NCBI GenBank assembly: GCA_021793405.1
Contig: JAJYSV010000004.1
Location: 80,593-144,592 of the forward strand
Direction: 5' to 3'
DNA from: Acidobacteriota bacterium
GTDB taxonomy: Bacteria > Acidobacteriota > Terriglobia > Terriglobales > Acidobacteriaceae
Length of the DNA: 64,000 nucleotides
The position numbers and the translations under genes were made by a program. Below, piece after piece: positions 35,397 through 43,685 of the stretch. The notes below the pieces were generated by a model that was not told the origin of the DNA, did not search any database, and saw only the letters and a program-made list of their open reading frames with translations. How positions within the stretch are numbered: the stretch's first letter is position 1; every line of letters starts with the position of its first letter.

Positions 35397-36440
35397 ATGG
35401 AAATGAAATTTGGAATTCACTCGACTGAAAGTACGCCGCAAATTACGTCCATCACCCCGCTGGCGGCGTTACCAGGCGGCGAAGTGGAAGTGCATGGACA
35501 CAGGCTGGCAACGGACGCGCTTCGCCAGCCGACCGCCACCATTGGAGAGCAGCCGTCTTCTGTCACCATGAGCCGTGCTTCCAAGGTTCTGCTGCATGTC
35601 CCCGACGGAGCCATTTCCGGCAATGTCCAGGTGCGCGTGGACGGACATACCAGCAATGCCATGCCGCTGTCGGTGGGAGTCGCGGTTGCGGACAGCATGG
35701 ACCCGGTGGCCAATCCCGCCGTGGATCCCGAGAGCAATATTTACGTCCCATTTTCCGGCCCACGCGGCCAGCAAACTCCGACATCAGTCTTTCAGGTCGA
35801 TGCCGAATACCAGGTGCGCCCGTTTGTCACAGGGATTATGAACGCTACGGGCGTGGCGCTGGATGGCGATGGAAATTTATACGTCTCCTCGCGCCACGAA
35901 GGAACGGTCTACCGCGTGACTCCGAGCGGGGCGAAGTCCGTCTTTGCCGAAGGCATGGGAGTCGCCACAGGCCTGGCCTTCGATCGGGACGGATTTCTGT
36001 ATGTGGGCGACCGCAGCGGAACGATTTTCAAGATTGCGCAAAACCGCCAGGTCTTCGTTTTCGCCACTCTGGAACCGAGCGTCTCCGCCTATCATTTGGC
36101 CTTTAACGACAACGGAACCCTGATGGTAAGCGGGCCGACCACGTCGGCAAATGAGTCGATCCACGCCATCGAGCCGAATGGAGAGATTTCCAACTTTTAC
36201 ACCGGGCTGGGGCGTCCGCAGGGCATGGCATTCGATGTTGACGGCAACCTTTACGTGGCTGCGTCGCTGCATGGCCGCCGCGGCGTGGTAAAAATCAATC
36301 CCAAACGCGAAGCATCGCTGGTCATCTCCGGATCTGGAATTGTCGGTCTGGCATTCCTCCCGGAAGGCGATGCCGCCGTGGTCACGCGCGATACCGTATA
36401 TCATGTGGGATTAGACATCCTCGGACGCTTGCTGCACTAG
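35397..36440 (+). CDS. IPT/TIG domain plus NHL/SMP-30-like beta-propeller protein
   Basis: 347-residue protein with two parts. An N-terminal IPT/TIG immunoglobulin-like domain (about residues 12-95) is recognised by ITSITPLAALPGGEVEVHG and VQVRVDGHTSNAMPLSVGVA. A six-bladed NHL or gluconolactonase-like propeller follows, with repeated blade signatures such as GVALDGDGNLYVSS, GLAFDRDGFLYVGD and GMAFDVDGNLYVAA. There is no signal peptide, odd for this domain pair, which is mostly extracytoplasmic. No catalytic activity can be assigned. The start at 35397 has GGGAG just upstream. It lies between pgpA (14-base gap) and cinA in a plus-strand run. Confidence 0.8.
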   Translation: MEMKFGIHSTESTPQITSITPLAALPGGEVEVHGHRLATDALRQPTATIGEQPSSVTMSRASKVLLHVPDGAISGNVQVRVDGHTSNAMPLSVGVAVADSMDPVANPAVDPESNIYVPFSGPRGQQTPTSVFQVDAEYQVRPFVTGIMNATGVALDGDGNLYVSSRHEGTVYRVTPSGAKSVFAEGMGVATGLAFDRDGFLYVGDRSGTIFKIAQNRQVFVFATLEPSVSAYHLAFNDNGTLMVSGPTTSANESIHAIEPNGEISNFYTGLGRPQGMAFDVDGNLYVAASLHGRRGVVKINPKREASLVISGSGIVGLAFLPEGDAAVVTRDTVYHVGLDILGRLLH

Positions 36441-36496
36441 ATCCTGTTACGGGCGCATGTCGATTTGGCATCCGCTCTGGTTCTCACTTCGCCCAC

Positions 36497-37741
36497 ATGC
36501 TCGCAGAAATCATCGCCGTCGGCTCGGAGCTTCTCACCCCTTTCCGTCAGGACACGAACTCGCTGTTCGCTACGGAGCAATTCAATTCTCTCGGCGTCAC
36601 GGTGGTCTTTAAGACCATCGTCGGAGACAGAAGACCGCATCTGGCGCAAGCGGTTTCTCACGCTCTGAGCCGCGCCGATATCGTGTGTGTCATGGGCGGC
36701 CTTGGCCCAACGGAAGATGACATTACGCGTGAAGCGGTCGCGGAAGCCCTGGGAGTGCGGCTGCGCCGCAATGGCGATCTGCTGGCCGCGCTCTACAAGC
36801 GGTTCGCGGAGCGACGCGCCAGCATGCCCGGCAACAATTCCAAACAAGCGGACCTGATCGACGGCGCGGAGATTTTGCCGAATGCCAACGGGACCGCGCC
36901 AGGTCAGTGGCTGGACACCGTAGTTGGCGAATACCGCAAGATCGTCATCCTGCTTCCAGGGCCCCCCATGGAATTGAAAGCGATGTTTACCGCCGAGTGT
37001 TTACCGCGTCTGCAAGCAGCGCTGCCGCCCCGCCACATTGCACGACGCGTGCTCAAGATGGCAATGCTGCCCGAGTCCGAGGTGGATGCGCGCCTGGCTC
37101 CCATCTATACGCGGTTCAATGATGTGGAGACGACGATTCTTGCGCACGCCGGCGAAGTACAGCTGCACTTGCAATGTACCAAGGCAATCCTTGAAGTTGC
37201 GCAGGGGCGCGTTAACGAACTGGCCAGCCGTGTTGAAGAGGAAATGGAAGACGTCATCTTCTCTTCCAACGGCGAATCGCTGGAACAGATTGTTCTCTAC
37301 TACCTGGAGATTCGCGGAGCAACCGTTGCGGTTGCGGAGAGCTGCACGGGAGGATTGCTGGCTCAGCGGATGACCAGCATCAGCGGCAGTTCCCGCTCCT
37401 TTCTGGGCGGAGCGGTAGTGTATACCGACGATCTGAAGGTTCAATTCGCCGACGTGCCGGAAGATTTGATCGAAGAAAAGGGCGCGGTCAGCCGCGAGGT
37501 TGCCGAAGCTCTGGCCCATGGGATACGACGCCGGGCACAGTCCACGATTGGAGTGGGCATCACCGGCATCGCCGGGCCGACGGGAGGTAGCGAGGCCAAG
37601 CCGGTTGGCCTGGTCTACATCGCCCTCGACGACGGAAAAGAGATCAATGTATGTGAACGGAAATTTCGCGGAGATCGCGAACGGGTGCGCTGGCTGGCCA
37701 GCCAGCAGGCGCTCGACATGATCCGCCGTAAGTTCATGTAA
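36497..37741 (+). CDS. cinA: CinA: nicotinamide-nucleotide amidohydrolase / ADP-ribose pyrophosphatase-type protein
   Basis: 414-residue CinA with both domains. The N-terminal molybdopterin-binding-like domain (about 1-170) has AEIIAVGSELLTPF, GGLGPTEDDITREAVAE and ILLPGPPMELKAMF. The C-terminal PncC domain (about 255-410) has VAVAESCTGGLLAQRMTSISG, FLGGAVVYTDDLK and GITGIAGPTGGSEAKPVG. The C-terminal part deamidates nicotinamide mononucleotide in NAD salvage; the N-terminal part is a pyrophosphatase in some bacteria. Full length for the family (about 415). In Gram-positive competence operons cinA precedes recA; no recA is near here. No strong ribosome-binding site upstream of 36497. Confidence 0.94.
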   Translation: MLAEIIAVGSELLTPFRQDTNSLFATEQFNSLGVTVVFKTIVGDRRPHLAQAVSHALSRADIVCVMGGLGPTEDDITREAVAEALGVRLRRNGDLLAALYKRFAERRASMPGNNSKQADLIDGAEILPNANGTAPGQWLDTVVGEYRKIVILLPGPPMELKAMFTAECLPRLQAALPPRHIARRVLKMAMLPESEVDARLAPIYTRFNDVETTILAHAGEVQLHLQCTKAILEVAQGRVNELASRVEEEMEDVIFSSNGESLEQIVLYYLEIRGATVAVAESCTGGLLAQRMTSISGSSRSFLGGAVVYTDDLKVQFADVPEDLIEEKGAVSREVAEALAHGIRRRAQSTIGVGITGIAGPTGGSEAKPVGLVYIALDDGKEINVCERKFRGDRERVRWLASQQALDMIRRKFM

Positions 37742-37801
37742 TCCACGCTGGAAGTTCAACTCAAATACAACACGCCGCTGCTACACTCGAACAGTACTGT
37801 C

Positions 37802-38440
37802 ATGACAGTAGACTTGATAGCAGCAGCGATCGCGTACTTTCTTGGCTCGATTCCATTTGGCTACCTGCTGGTTCGGATGTTCCGTAAGGAGGACATCCGC
37901 CAGACTGGCAGCGGAAACATCGGGGCGACGAATGTTCTGCGTTCCGGCTCCCGATGGTTGGGCATTCTCACGCTCGCACTCGACTTGGGCAAAGGATTTC
38001 TGGCGGTCGAAATTGCGCGCCATCTGACGACCGGCCATCACGCCATCCAAGCCGCCTCCATCGCCACTTTATTCGCGGTAATCGGCCATGTATTTCCCGT
38101 GTGGCTTCACGGCAAAGGCGGCAAAGGAGTGGCCACGGCGCTGGGAGTGTTTCTGGCCCTGGCCCCTCTGGCCGCCGTCTCCTCGGTCGCCGTTTTCATC
38201 ATCATCACAGCGATGACGCGGTATGTCTCGCTGGCTTCCATTCTTGCTGCTGCGTCGTTCCCTGTCTGGGTCTGGCTGACTCAGCGATTTTTGCATGTCC
38301 ACTACGGCTACGGGCCAATCTTTGTTGTCAGCACGATCCTTGTGCCAGCCATTATTCTCATCAAACACCGGAAGAACATCGACCGATTGCTGCATGGAAC
38401 GGAATATCGATTTGGCGGCAAGGAAAGTAAAGCCGCATGA
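37802..38440 (+). CDS. plsY: glycerol-3-phosphate acyltransferase PlsY
   Basis: 212-residue integral membrane acyltransferase that transfers an acyl group from acyl-phosphate to glycerol-3-phosphate. The three conserved loops are visible: GSIPFGYLLVR, GSGNIGATNVLR and HVFPVWLHGKGGKGVATALG. Five or so hydrophobic spans. The stop overlaps the gpsA start (ATGA at 38437-38440), so the enzyme that supplies glycerol-3-phosphate is made together with the one that uses it. Confidence 0.95.
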   Translation: MTVDLIAAAIAYFLGSIPFGYLLVRMFRKEDIRQTGSGNIGATNVLRSGSRWLGILTLALDLGKGFLAVEIARHLTTGHHAIQAASIATLFAVIGHVFPVWLHGKGGKGVATALGVFLALAPLAAVSSVAVFIIITAMTRYVSLASILAAASFPVWVWLTQRFLHVHYGYGPIFVVSTILVPAIILIKHRKNIDRLLHGTEYRFGGKESKAA

Positions 38441-39453
38441 GCCGTATTGCCGTCGTCGGAGCTGGATCGTGGGGAACAGCTCTCTCACTGGTTCTGGCGC
38501 GGCGAGGCGGCCACACGATCACCCTTTGGTCCCATACCCGTTTGGTCGCCGAGGCGATTGAACAGACGCGTGAAAATACCATCTACCTGCCTGGCCTTCT
38601 CATTCCGGAAACTGTCCGCGTCACAACCTATCTGGAAGAAGCGGTGGGCTCCGCGGAAATTTTGATCCTGGCGATCCCCGCGGAGCATTTGCGCAGTATC
38701 TGCCGCCTGATGGCTCCCCTGCTCAGCCGCGATCAACTGATCGTCAACGCGACCAAGGGAATCGAAGATGGCACCTTCCTGCGCATGACCCAGGTGATGG
38801 CAGAAGTACTGGCGGGACAAGCTTTGGAGCTGCCCTGCGGGGTTCTCAGCGGCCCTTCCTTCGCCCAGGAAGTGGGCGCGGGCAGTCCGACTGCCATCAC
38901 TATTGCGTCCTGCGATCCCTCTCTCGCCACACGCGTGCAGGAGGAATTTGCAGGCCCGACACTGCGCCTGTATACCAACGATGACGTCGTGGGAGTCGAG
39001 CTGGGCGGAGCGCTGAAGAACGTGATTGCCATCGCCGCTGGTGCGACGTATGGGCTGGGGTTGGGCCATAATAGCGTGGCCGCGCTGATCACTCGCGGGA
39101 TCGCGGAAATTACGCGCCTGGCCGTCGCCTGCGGCGGCCGCCGCGAAACCCTCGCTGGACTCTCGGGACTCGGCGATCTGGTCCTCACCTGCACCGGGGT
39201 ATTGTCCCGCAATCGACATGTCGGACTGGAACTGGGCAGCGGCCGCCGTCTCCCGGACATTCTTGCGGACATGCATGGCAAGGTGGCCGAAGGCGTCCGC
39301 ACCACCGATGCGGCGCTCGGTCTCGCCCGCGGGATGGGCGTCGAAATGCCCATTACGGAGCAAGTGGCCGCAGTTCTCCACGAGCGAATTTCGGCAAAGG
39401 ACGCGATGCGGGAACTCATGTCTCGACCTGGACGAGATGAATTGTCTCTCTGA
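38437..39453 (+). CDS. gpsA: NAD(P)-dependent glycerol-3-phosphate dehydrogenase
   Basis: 338-residue biosynthetic dehydrogenase that reduces dihydroxyacetone phosphate. The Rossmann site IAVVGAGSWGTALSLVLA is at the very N-terminus. Substrate-domain motifs are VLSGPSFAQEVGAGSPTA, the catalytic lysine in VELGGALKNVIAIAAGA (about residue 192), GLSGLGDLVLTCTG and SRNRHVGLELGSG. Normal length. It shares four bases with plsY. The product feeds PlsY directly. Confidence 0.96.
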   Translation: MSRIAVVGAGSWGTALSLVLARRGGHTITLWSHTRLVAEAIEQTRENTIYLPGLLIPETVRVTTYLEEAVGSAEILILAIPAEHLRSICRLMAPLLSRDQLIVNATKGIEDGTFLRMTQVMAEVLAGQALELPCGVLSGPSFAQEVGAGSPTAITIASCDPSLATRVQEEFAGPTLRLYTNDDVVGVELGGALKNVIAIAAGATYGLGLGHNSVAALITRGIAEITRLAVACGGRRETLAGLSGLGDLVLTCTGVLSRNRHVGLELGSGRRLPDILADMHGKVAEGVRTTDAALGLARGMGVEMPITEQVAAVLHERISAKDAMRELMSRPGRDELSL

Positions 39454-39611
39454 TGCCATGACCGCGTTCCTCCCTCGCGCGGGCGGATTCCCGATTAGAA
39501 TCAGTGCAAAACGAAACTTTATCTATCTCGCAGGGTTTACCTGGAAAAGTTTTTCTACATTTGGCGCATCCCAAGGTAATATCGACAGAGAGCAATTTGG
39601 TTATTGGAAGC

Positions 39612-40712
39612 ATGACCCCGCTCACACATCACGGGATTGGCATGCAGATCAAACGCAATCCTCGACTCTGGGTTCTCTACCTCACCCTGCTGCTGCCAGC
39701 TGCGGCCGGAGTCATCTCGATCATGCTCGCCCGGAACGCCTTCTATTCCCCCAGATGGAGCGACAAGATCATCGAATACCTTCTGGCTGCCGTGGCCGTG
39801 GGTATCTCCGTCAAGTGCTGGAAGGTTACGTGGGAATTTGCCCACGACATGCGTCAATTTCTGGAGACGCTGCAGGCGATCAAAAGGGGAGAATTCGTCT
39901 TGCGCACGGGCCATGCAGGCTTGCCGGAGATTGAAGAGCTTGCCCGCGAGCTGGGCGGAATGAACGAGAGCCCCGATACGTCCCTGGCCAAGTGGATTTT
40001 GCTTTCACGAGATCATCATGCCATCTTTGTCCGGCTGGTCGAAGCGATGTCCGCCTCCCTGAGCACGAAGAGTTTTTATGCCCGTGGACACTCTGGACGC
40101 GTTGCCGAATATGCTTCGTTGATCTGCACGGACCTGGGATTACCGGCCGAGGAGAGCAGGCGAATCCGTTTTTCCGCTCTGCTGCATGACATCGGCAAGA
40201 TCGGCATAGATCCGAATATCCTGACAAAACCCGGGGTGTTAACCCCTGACGAATTCGCCCTCCTGAAAACACACACGACGCGCGGAGCGGAGATGCTTCG
40301 CCCCGTCGCGGAATTTGCGGATCTTCTTCCTGGCGTAGAGCTGCATCATGAATCGATGGATGGGTCGGGATATCCCTACGGACTGAAAGGCGATCAGATT
40401 CCTTTGATGGCCCGCATCATTGCCGTTGCGGACACCTTCGATGCCATGACGCACAACCGAACCTATCAGGACGCCATGGACGGTTCATACGCACTGCGGA
40501 TTATCCGCACCATGGCGGGTAAGAAATTCGACGAGCGTGCGGTCGAGTCCTTCTGCCGGGTGTATGCCGCCGGGTTTGTTGTGCTGCCCCACCGGCGCGA
40601 AGAGAAACTCGGGCCAAGCGGATCCCTCCCCTCTGCGCCGCTCCCGACGCCAATCCGTGTGGCCGAAGAATCTCCTGAACCATCCACGCTCGTAGGCGTG
40701 ACTCGGGATTGA
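39612..40712 (+). CDS. membrane-anchored HD-GYP domain protein, probable c-di-GMP phosphodiesterase
   Basis: 366-residue protein. Two hydrophobic spans near the N-terminus (about residues 20-38 and 50-70) are followed by a short HAMP-like or linker segment (about 80-125), then an HD-GYP domain at about 135-335. The metal and substrate residues are present: RGHSGRVAEYA, LLHDIGKIGI, LKTHTTRGAEML, ELHHESMDGSGYPYGLKGD and VADTFDAMTHNRTY. This set, including the GYP triad, is that of active phosphodiesterases breaking c-di-GMP. The proline-rich tail (residues 335-366) is unremarkable. The start is uncertain: ATG at 39612 has a GGAA nearby, while a GTG at 39504 would add 36 residues without features. 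Confidence 0.85.
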   Translation: MTPLTHHGIGMQIKRNPRLWVLYLTLLLPAAAGVISIMLARNAFYSPRWSDKIIEYLLAAVAVGISVKCWKVTWEFAHDMRQFLETLQAIKRGEFVLRTGHAGLPEIEELARELGGMNESPDTSLAKWILLSRDHHAIFVRLVEAMSASLSTKSFYARGHSGRVAEYASLICTDLGLPAEESRRIRFSALLHDIGKIGIDPNILTKPGVLTPDEFALLKTHTTRGAEMLRPVAEFADLLPGVELHHESMDGSGYPYGLKGDQIPLMARIIAVADTFDAMTHNRTYQDAMDGSYALRIIRTMAGKKFDERAVESFCRVYAAGFVVLPHRREEKLGPSGSLPSAPLPTPIRVAEESPEPSTLVGVTRD

Positions 40713-40744
40713 TACACTGAAGGTGAACGCTTCGACCACACCTC

Positions 40745-41692
40745 ATGCTGTCACTCTTCAATACTCCAGAACAAAAACCCGGCTTGATGGACCGCATGAA
40801 GCAGGCGGTGTCGCGAACCCGCAGCGGCCTGCAAGAACGCATGGACGACCTGCTGACGCTGGCGCGTCCGGTCGATGAGTCCGCCCTCGAAGAACTGGAG
40901 GGCACGCTGATCGCATCCGACCTGGGAGTGGTCACCTCGCAGGAGATCATCGATCGGCTTCGGCAACAAGCCTCGCGGCAGCAAATTCGCGATGGAGTCG
41001 AGTTGCAGCGTCTACTGAAGGCGGAGATGCTGCGTATTTTGGATTCTGTACCTTCGGGACAACGCGCGTTCGCAGGAAAACCGGAAGTCATCTTGATGGT
41101 GGGGGTCAACGGGACCGGCAAGACGACCACCACAGGAAAACTCGCCGCCTATTTCCGCGAGCAAGGGAAATCTGTTTTACTTTGCGCGGGAGACACGTTT
41201 CGCGCGGCAGCGATCGAGCAGCTCGAGGTATGGAGCCAGCGGGCGGGCGTAGAAATGATCCGCACACGCCAGGGCGGCGATCCGTCGGCGGTTCTGTATG
41301 ATGCCCTCCAGGCCGCACAGACCCGCAGCATGGACGTTCTGATTGTGGATACAGCGGGTCGTCTGCATACGAAAAACAATCTCATGGCGGAGCTGGAGAA
41401 AATTCGCCGCACCGCGCAGCGTTTTGACGCGAATGCTCCTCATGAAACACTGCTGGTCATGGACGCAACCACAGGACAAAACGGACTGCAGCAGGCGCGG
41501 CTCTTTACCCAGGCCGCCGCTGTTTCCGGCATTGTGCTGACGAAGCTGGACGGCACGGCAAAAGGTGGAATTGTGATCGCCATCGCTCGTGAATTGCGGC
41601 TGCCGGTGCGCTATGTTGGGATCGGAGAGCAAATTGGGGATTTGATTCCTTTCGACAGCAACGCCTTCGTTGATTCGTTGCTGGAAAGCTGA
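40745..41692 (+). CDS. ftsY: signal recognition particle receptor FtsY
   Basis: 315-residue SRP receptor GTPase. The N domain is at about residues 10-95, followed by the G domain with GVNGTGKTTTTGKLAAYF (about 120), DTFRAAAIEQLEVW, DTAGRLHTKNNLM, TKLDGTAKGGI and the closing GIGEQIGDLIPFD. The long acidic A domain found in enteric FtsY is absent, as in many other phyla; membrane binding would use the short N-terminal amphipathic stretch. It works with the SRP RNA encoded at 32.9 kb. It is 32 bases after the HD-GYP gene. Confidence 0.95.
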   Translation: MLSLFNTPEQKPGLMDRMKQAVSRTRSGLQERMDDLLTLARPVDESALEELEGTLIASDLGVVTSQEIIDRLRQQASRQQIRDGVELQRLLKAEMLRILDSVPSGQRAFAGKPEVILMVGVNGTGKTTTTGKLAAYFREQGKSVLLCAGDTFRAAAIEQLEVWSQRAGVEMIRTRQGGDPSAVLYDALQAAQTRSMDVLIVDTAGRLHTKNNLMAELEKIRRTAQRFDANAPHETLLVMDATTGQNGLQQARLFTQAAAVSGIVLTKLDGTAKGGIVIAIARELRLPVRYVGIGEQIGDLIPFDSNAFVDSLLES

Positions 41693-41775
41693 GGTCTCAT
41701 CCTGCTCCCTCGCCTACTTGTCTCAGCAGCATGAATTTCACAAATCATCACGCTCCAAAACAGGTCACGGGAAAA

Positions 41776-42921
41776 ATGACGCATACTGAATCGAACACGG
41801 ACGAAGTTTGGATGGAGCGCGCACTGGCGCTGGCCGAGGCCTCAGTCGGCCTCAGCTCCCCCAATCCCTCCATTGGGTGCGTGCTGGTAAAGGACGACGC
41901 CGTGGTAGGCGAGGGCGCCCATATTTACGATGACAAGGACCATGCCGAAATTGTCGCGCTAAAACAGGCCGGAGAGCAGGCTCGCGGCGCCACAGCCTAT
42001 GTAACGCTGGAGCCGTGCAGCCACCATGGCCGCACCCCACCCTGCGCGGACGCATTGATTGCAGCTGGCGTGGCCCGGGTTGTCACTGCGGTACGGGACC
42101 CCAATCCGCAGGTGAGCGGACGTGGCCTCAACAAATTGCAGGCAGCCGGAGTTTCGCTCACCATCGGCGTGAAGGAAGCGGCAGCGCGCAGAATTAACGA
42201 GGCCTTCGCGAAGTTCATCCGCACCCACAGGCCATTCCTCACCCTGAAAGCGGGGATCACGCTCGACGGTCGCATTGCGCCACCGACCACCAAGGACCAT
42301 GTTCCCTCTGGCTCTACCCACTGGATTACCGGCGATCGCTCCCGCGAGGTTGTGCAGGAGCTGCGCCATGGCGCGGATGCGATCCTCACCGGAATCGGCA
42401 CCATTCTGAGCGATGACCCACTCCTGACCGACCGCAGCGGCAGGCAGCGCCGACGGCCGTTTCTGCGCGTTGTCCTGGATTCCTCCCTGCGGCTTTCCGT
42501 GGATTCCCAGCTTGTGCGAACAGCAAGTCAGGATGTTCTTGTCTTCCACACCAAGCCATCCGTAAAACGCGCCAAGGCTCTCAGGGAACGTGGGGTTCGC
42601 GTTGAACGGCTTGATCCGGACCCGGTAACCGGTCGAGTTCCTCTGCGCGCGGTAATGGAACGGCTGGCGGCAATGGATATGGTCAGCGTGATGCTGGAGG
42701 GAGGTTCCCAGATCAACGCGTCCGCTCTGGCAGCGCAGATCGTGGATAAACTATTCCTTTTCTACGCCCCTGTCATCTATGGGAGTGCAGCCATCCCCAT
42801 GGTCCGTTCGCTGGAGCCGAACACATATTTCACTACCCGTCTGGGAAGTTATCAACTCCACGAATTAGGCGAAGATTTCGCTGTGGAGGGCTATCTCCAC
42901 AATCCGTGGGAAAGCGCATAG
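41776..42921 (+). CDS. ribD: bifunctional riboflavin biosynthesis deaminase/reductase
   Basis: 381-residue bifunctional enzyme for the second and third steps of riboflavin synthesis. The N-terminal deaminase has SSPNPSIGCVLVKDD, the zinc site HAEIVAL with the PCSHHGRTPPCADALI signature, and the C-terminal reductase begins near FLTLKAGITLDGRIA with HWITGDRSREVVQELRHGADAIL and MLEGGSQINASAL. The ATG at 41776, preceded by GGGAAAA, gives a start like that of known RibD; the ATG at 41731 has no ribosome-binding site. RibE follows 48 bases later. Confidence 0.93.
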   Translation: MTHTESNTDEVWMERALALAEASVGLSSPNPSIGCVLVKDDAVVGEGAHIYDDKDHAEIVALKQAGEQARGATAYVTLEPCSHHGRTPPCADALIAAGVARVVTAVRDPNPQVSGRGLNKLQAAGVSLTIGVKEAAARRINEAFAKFIRTHRPFLTLKAGITLDGRIAPPTTKDHVPSGSTHWITGDRSREVVQELRHGADAILTGIGTILSDDPLLTDRSGRQRRRPFLRVVLDSSLRLSVDSQLVRTASQDVLVFHTKPSVKRAKALRERGVRVERLDPDPVTGRVPLRAVMERLAAMDMVSVMLEGGSQINASALAAQIVDKLFLFYAPVIYGSAAIPMVRSLEPNTYFTTRLGSYQLHELGEDFAVEGYLHNPWESA

Positions 42922-42969
42922 GCGGAGCGCACGACGCGCCCGCAGCGTGGACGCCCGAAAGGATCTGCA

Positions 42970-43647
42970 ATGTTTACCGGCTTGATCGAAACCACCGGAA
43001 CGATCCGTTCCTTGGAAGAATGGCACGGCGTCATGCGCCTTACCGTCGCCGGGCCCGCTTCGCTGGTACAGCGGCTGCAACTCGGCGATAGCGTGGCCGT
43101 CAGCGGCATCTGTCTTACAGTCATCGACACCAGCCCGGACAGCAGCATTTTTGCCGCCGACCTGGCGGCCGAAACGATCGCGCGCACTTCCCTGTCGCGC
43201 CTGCATCCCGGCTCGGTTGTGAACCTGGAACTCCCCACCCCGGCCGGCACACCGCTGGGCGGCCACGTTGTGCAAGGACATGTGGACGGCGTGGGCACAG
43301 TCCAATCGCTTGAGCCGCTCGCAACCGGCGTGCAGTCATCCGCAACGGATTGGTGGCTCCGGCTGAGGATTCCAGAAGACTGCACGCGGTACGTGGTTGA
43401 GAAAGGTTCGATTGCAATCGAAGGTATCAGCTTGACAATCGCGCGCGTCGAGGGAACGGCGGTCACCATCGCCATCATTCCGCATACCTACGCGGTGACG
43501 AACCTGCACACATTAACGCCCGGCAGCCCTGTCAACATTGAAGTGGACGTGATGGCGAAATATGCTGAGCAGCGAGCCGCGTCGCCCATGGCACAGGACA
43601 AACCATTCGAGCTGACAGTGGAATATCTGATCGCGAACGGATACTGA
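42970..43647 (+). CDS. ribE: riboflavin synthase, alpha subunit
   Basis: 225-residue enzyme that makes riboflavin from two lumazine molecules. Two lumazine-binding repeats are visible: MFTGLIETTGTIRSLEE and GDSVAVSGICLTV in the first; GHVVQGHVDGVGTV, KGSIAIEGISLTI and IPHTYAVTNLHTL in the second. Length is normal (about 215). GAAAGGATCT lies just before the ATG. It ends the rib pair; the genes for lumazine synthase and GTP cyclohydrolase are not in the window. No FMN riboswitch is seen upstream of ribD. Confidence 0.95.
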   Translation: MFTGLIETTGTIRSLEEWHGVMRLTVAGPASLVQRLQLGDSVAVSGICLTVIDTSPDSSIFAADLAAETIARTSLSRLHPGSVVNLELPTPAGTPLGGHVVQGHVDGVGTVQSLEPLATGVQSSATDWWLRLRIPEDCTRYVVEKGSIAIEGISLTIARVEGTAVTIAIIPHTYAVTNLHTLTPGSPVNIEVDVMAKYAEQRAASPMAQDKPFELTVEYLIANGY

Positions 43648-43685
43648 GTTCGTCTCGATCGCAAGGGGTCGCCGCTCGCGAACAT

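Noticed and set aside
41693..41775. FMN riboswitch upstream of ribD
   Set aside because: The conserved RFN-element blocks are not present in the short gap, and ftsY ends only about 80 bases away.
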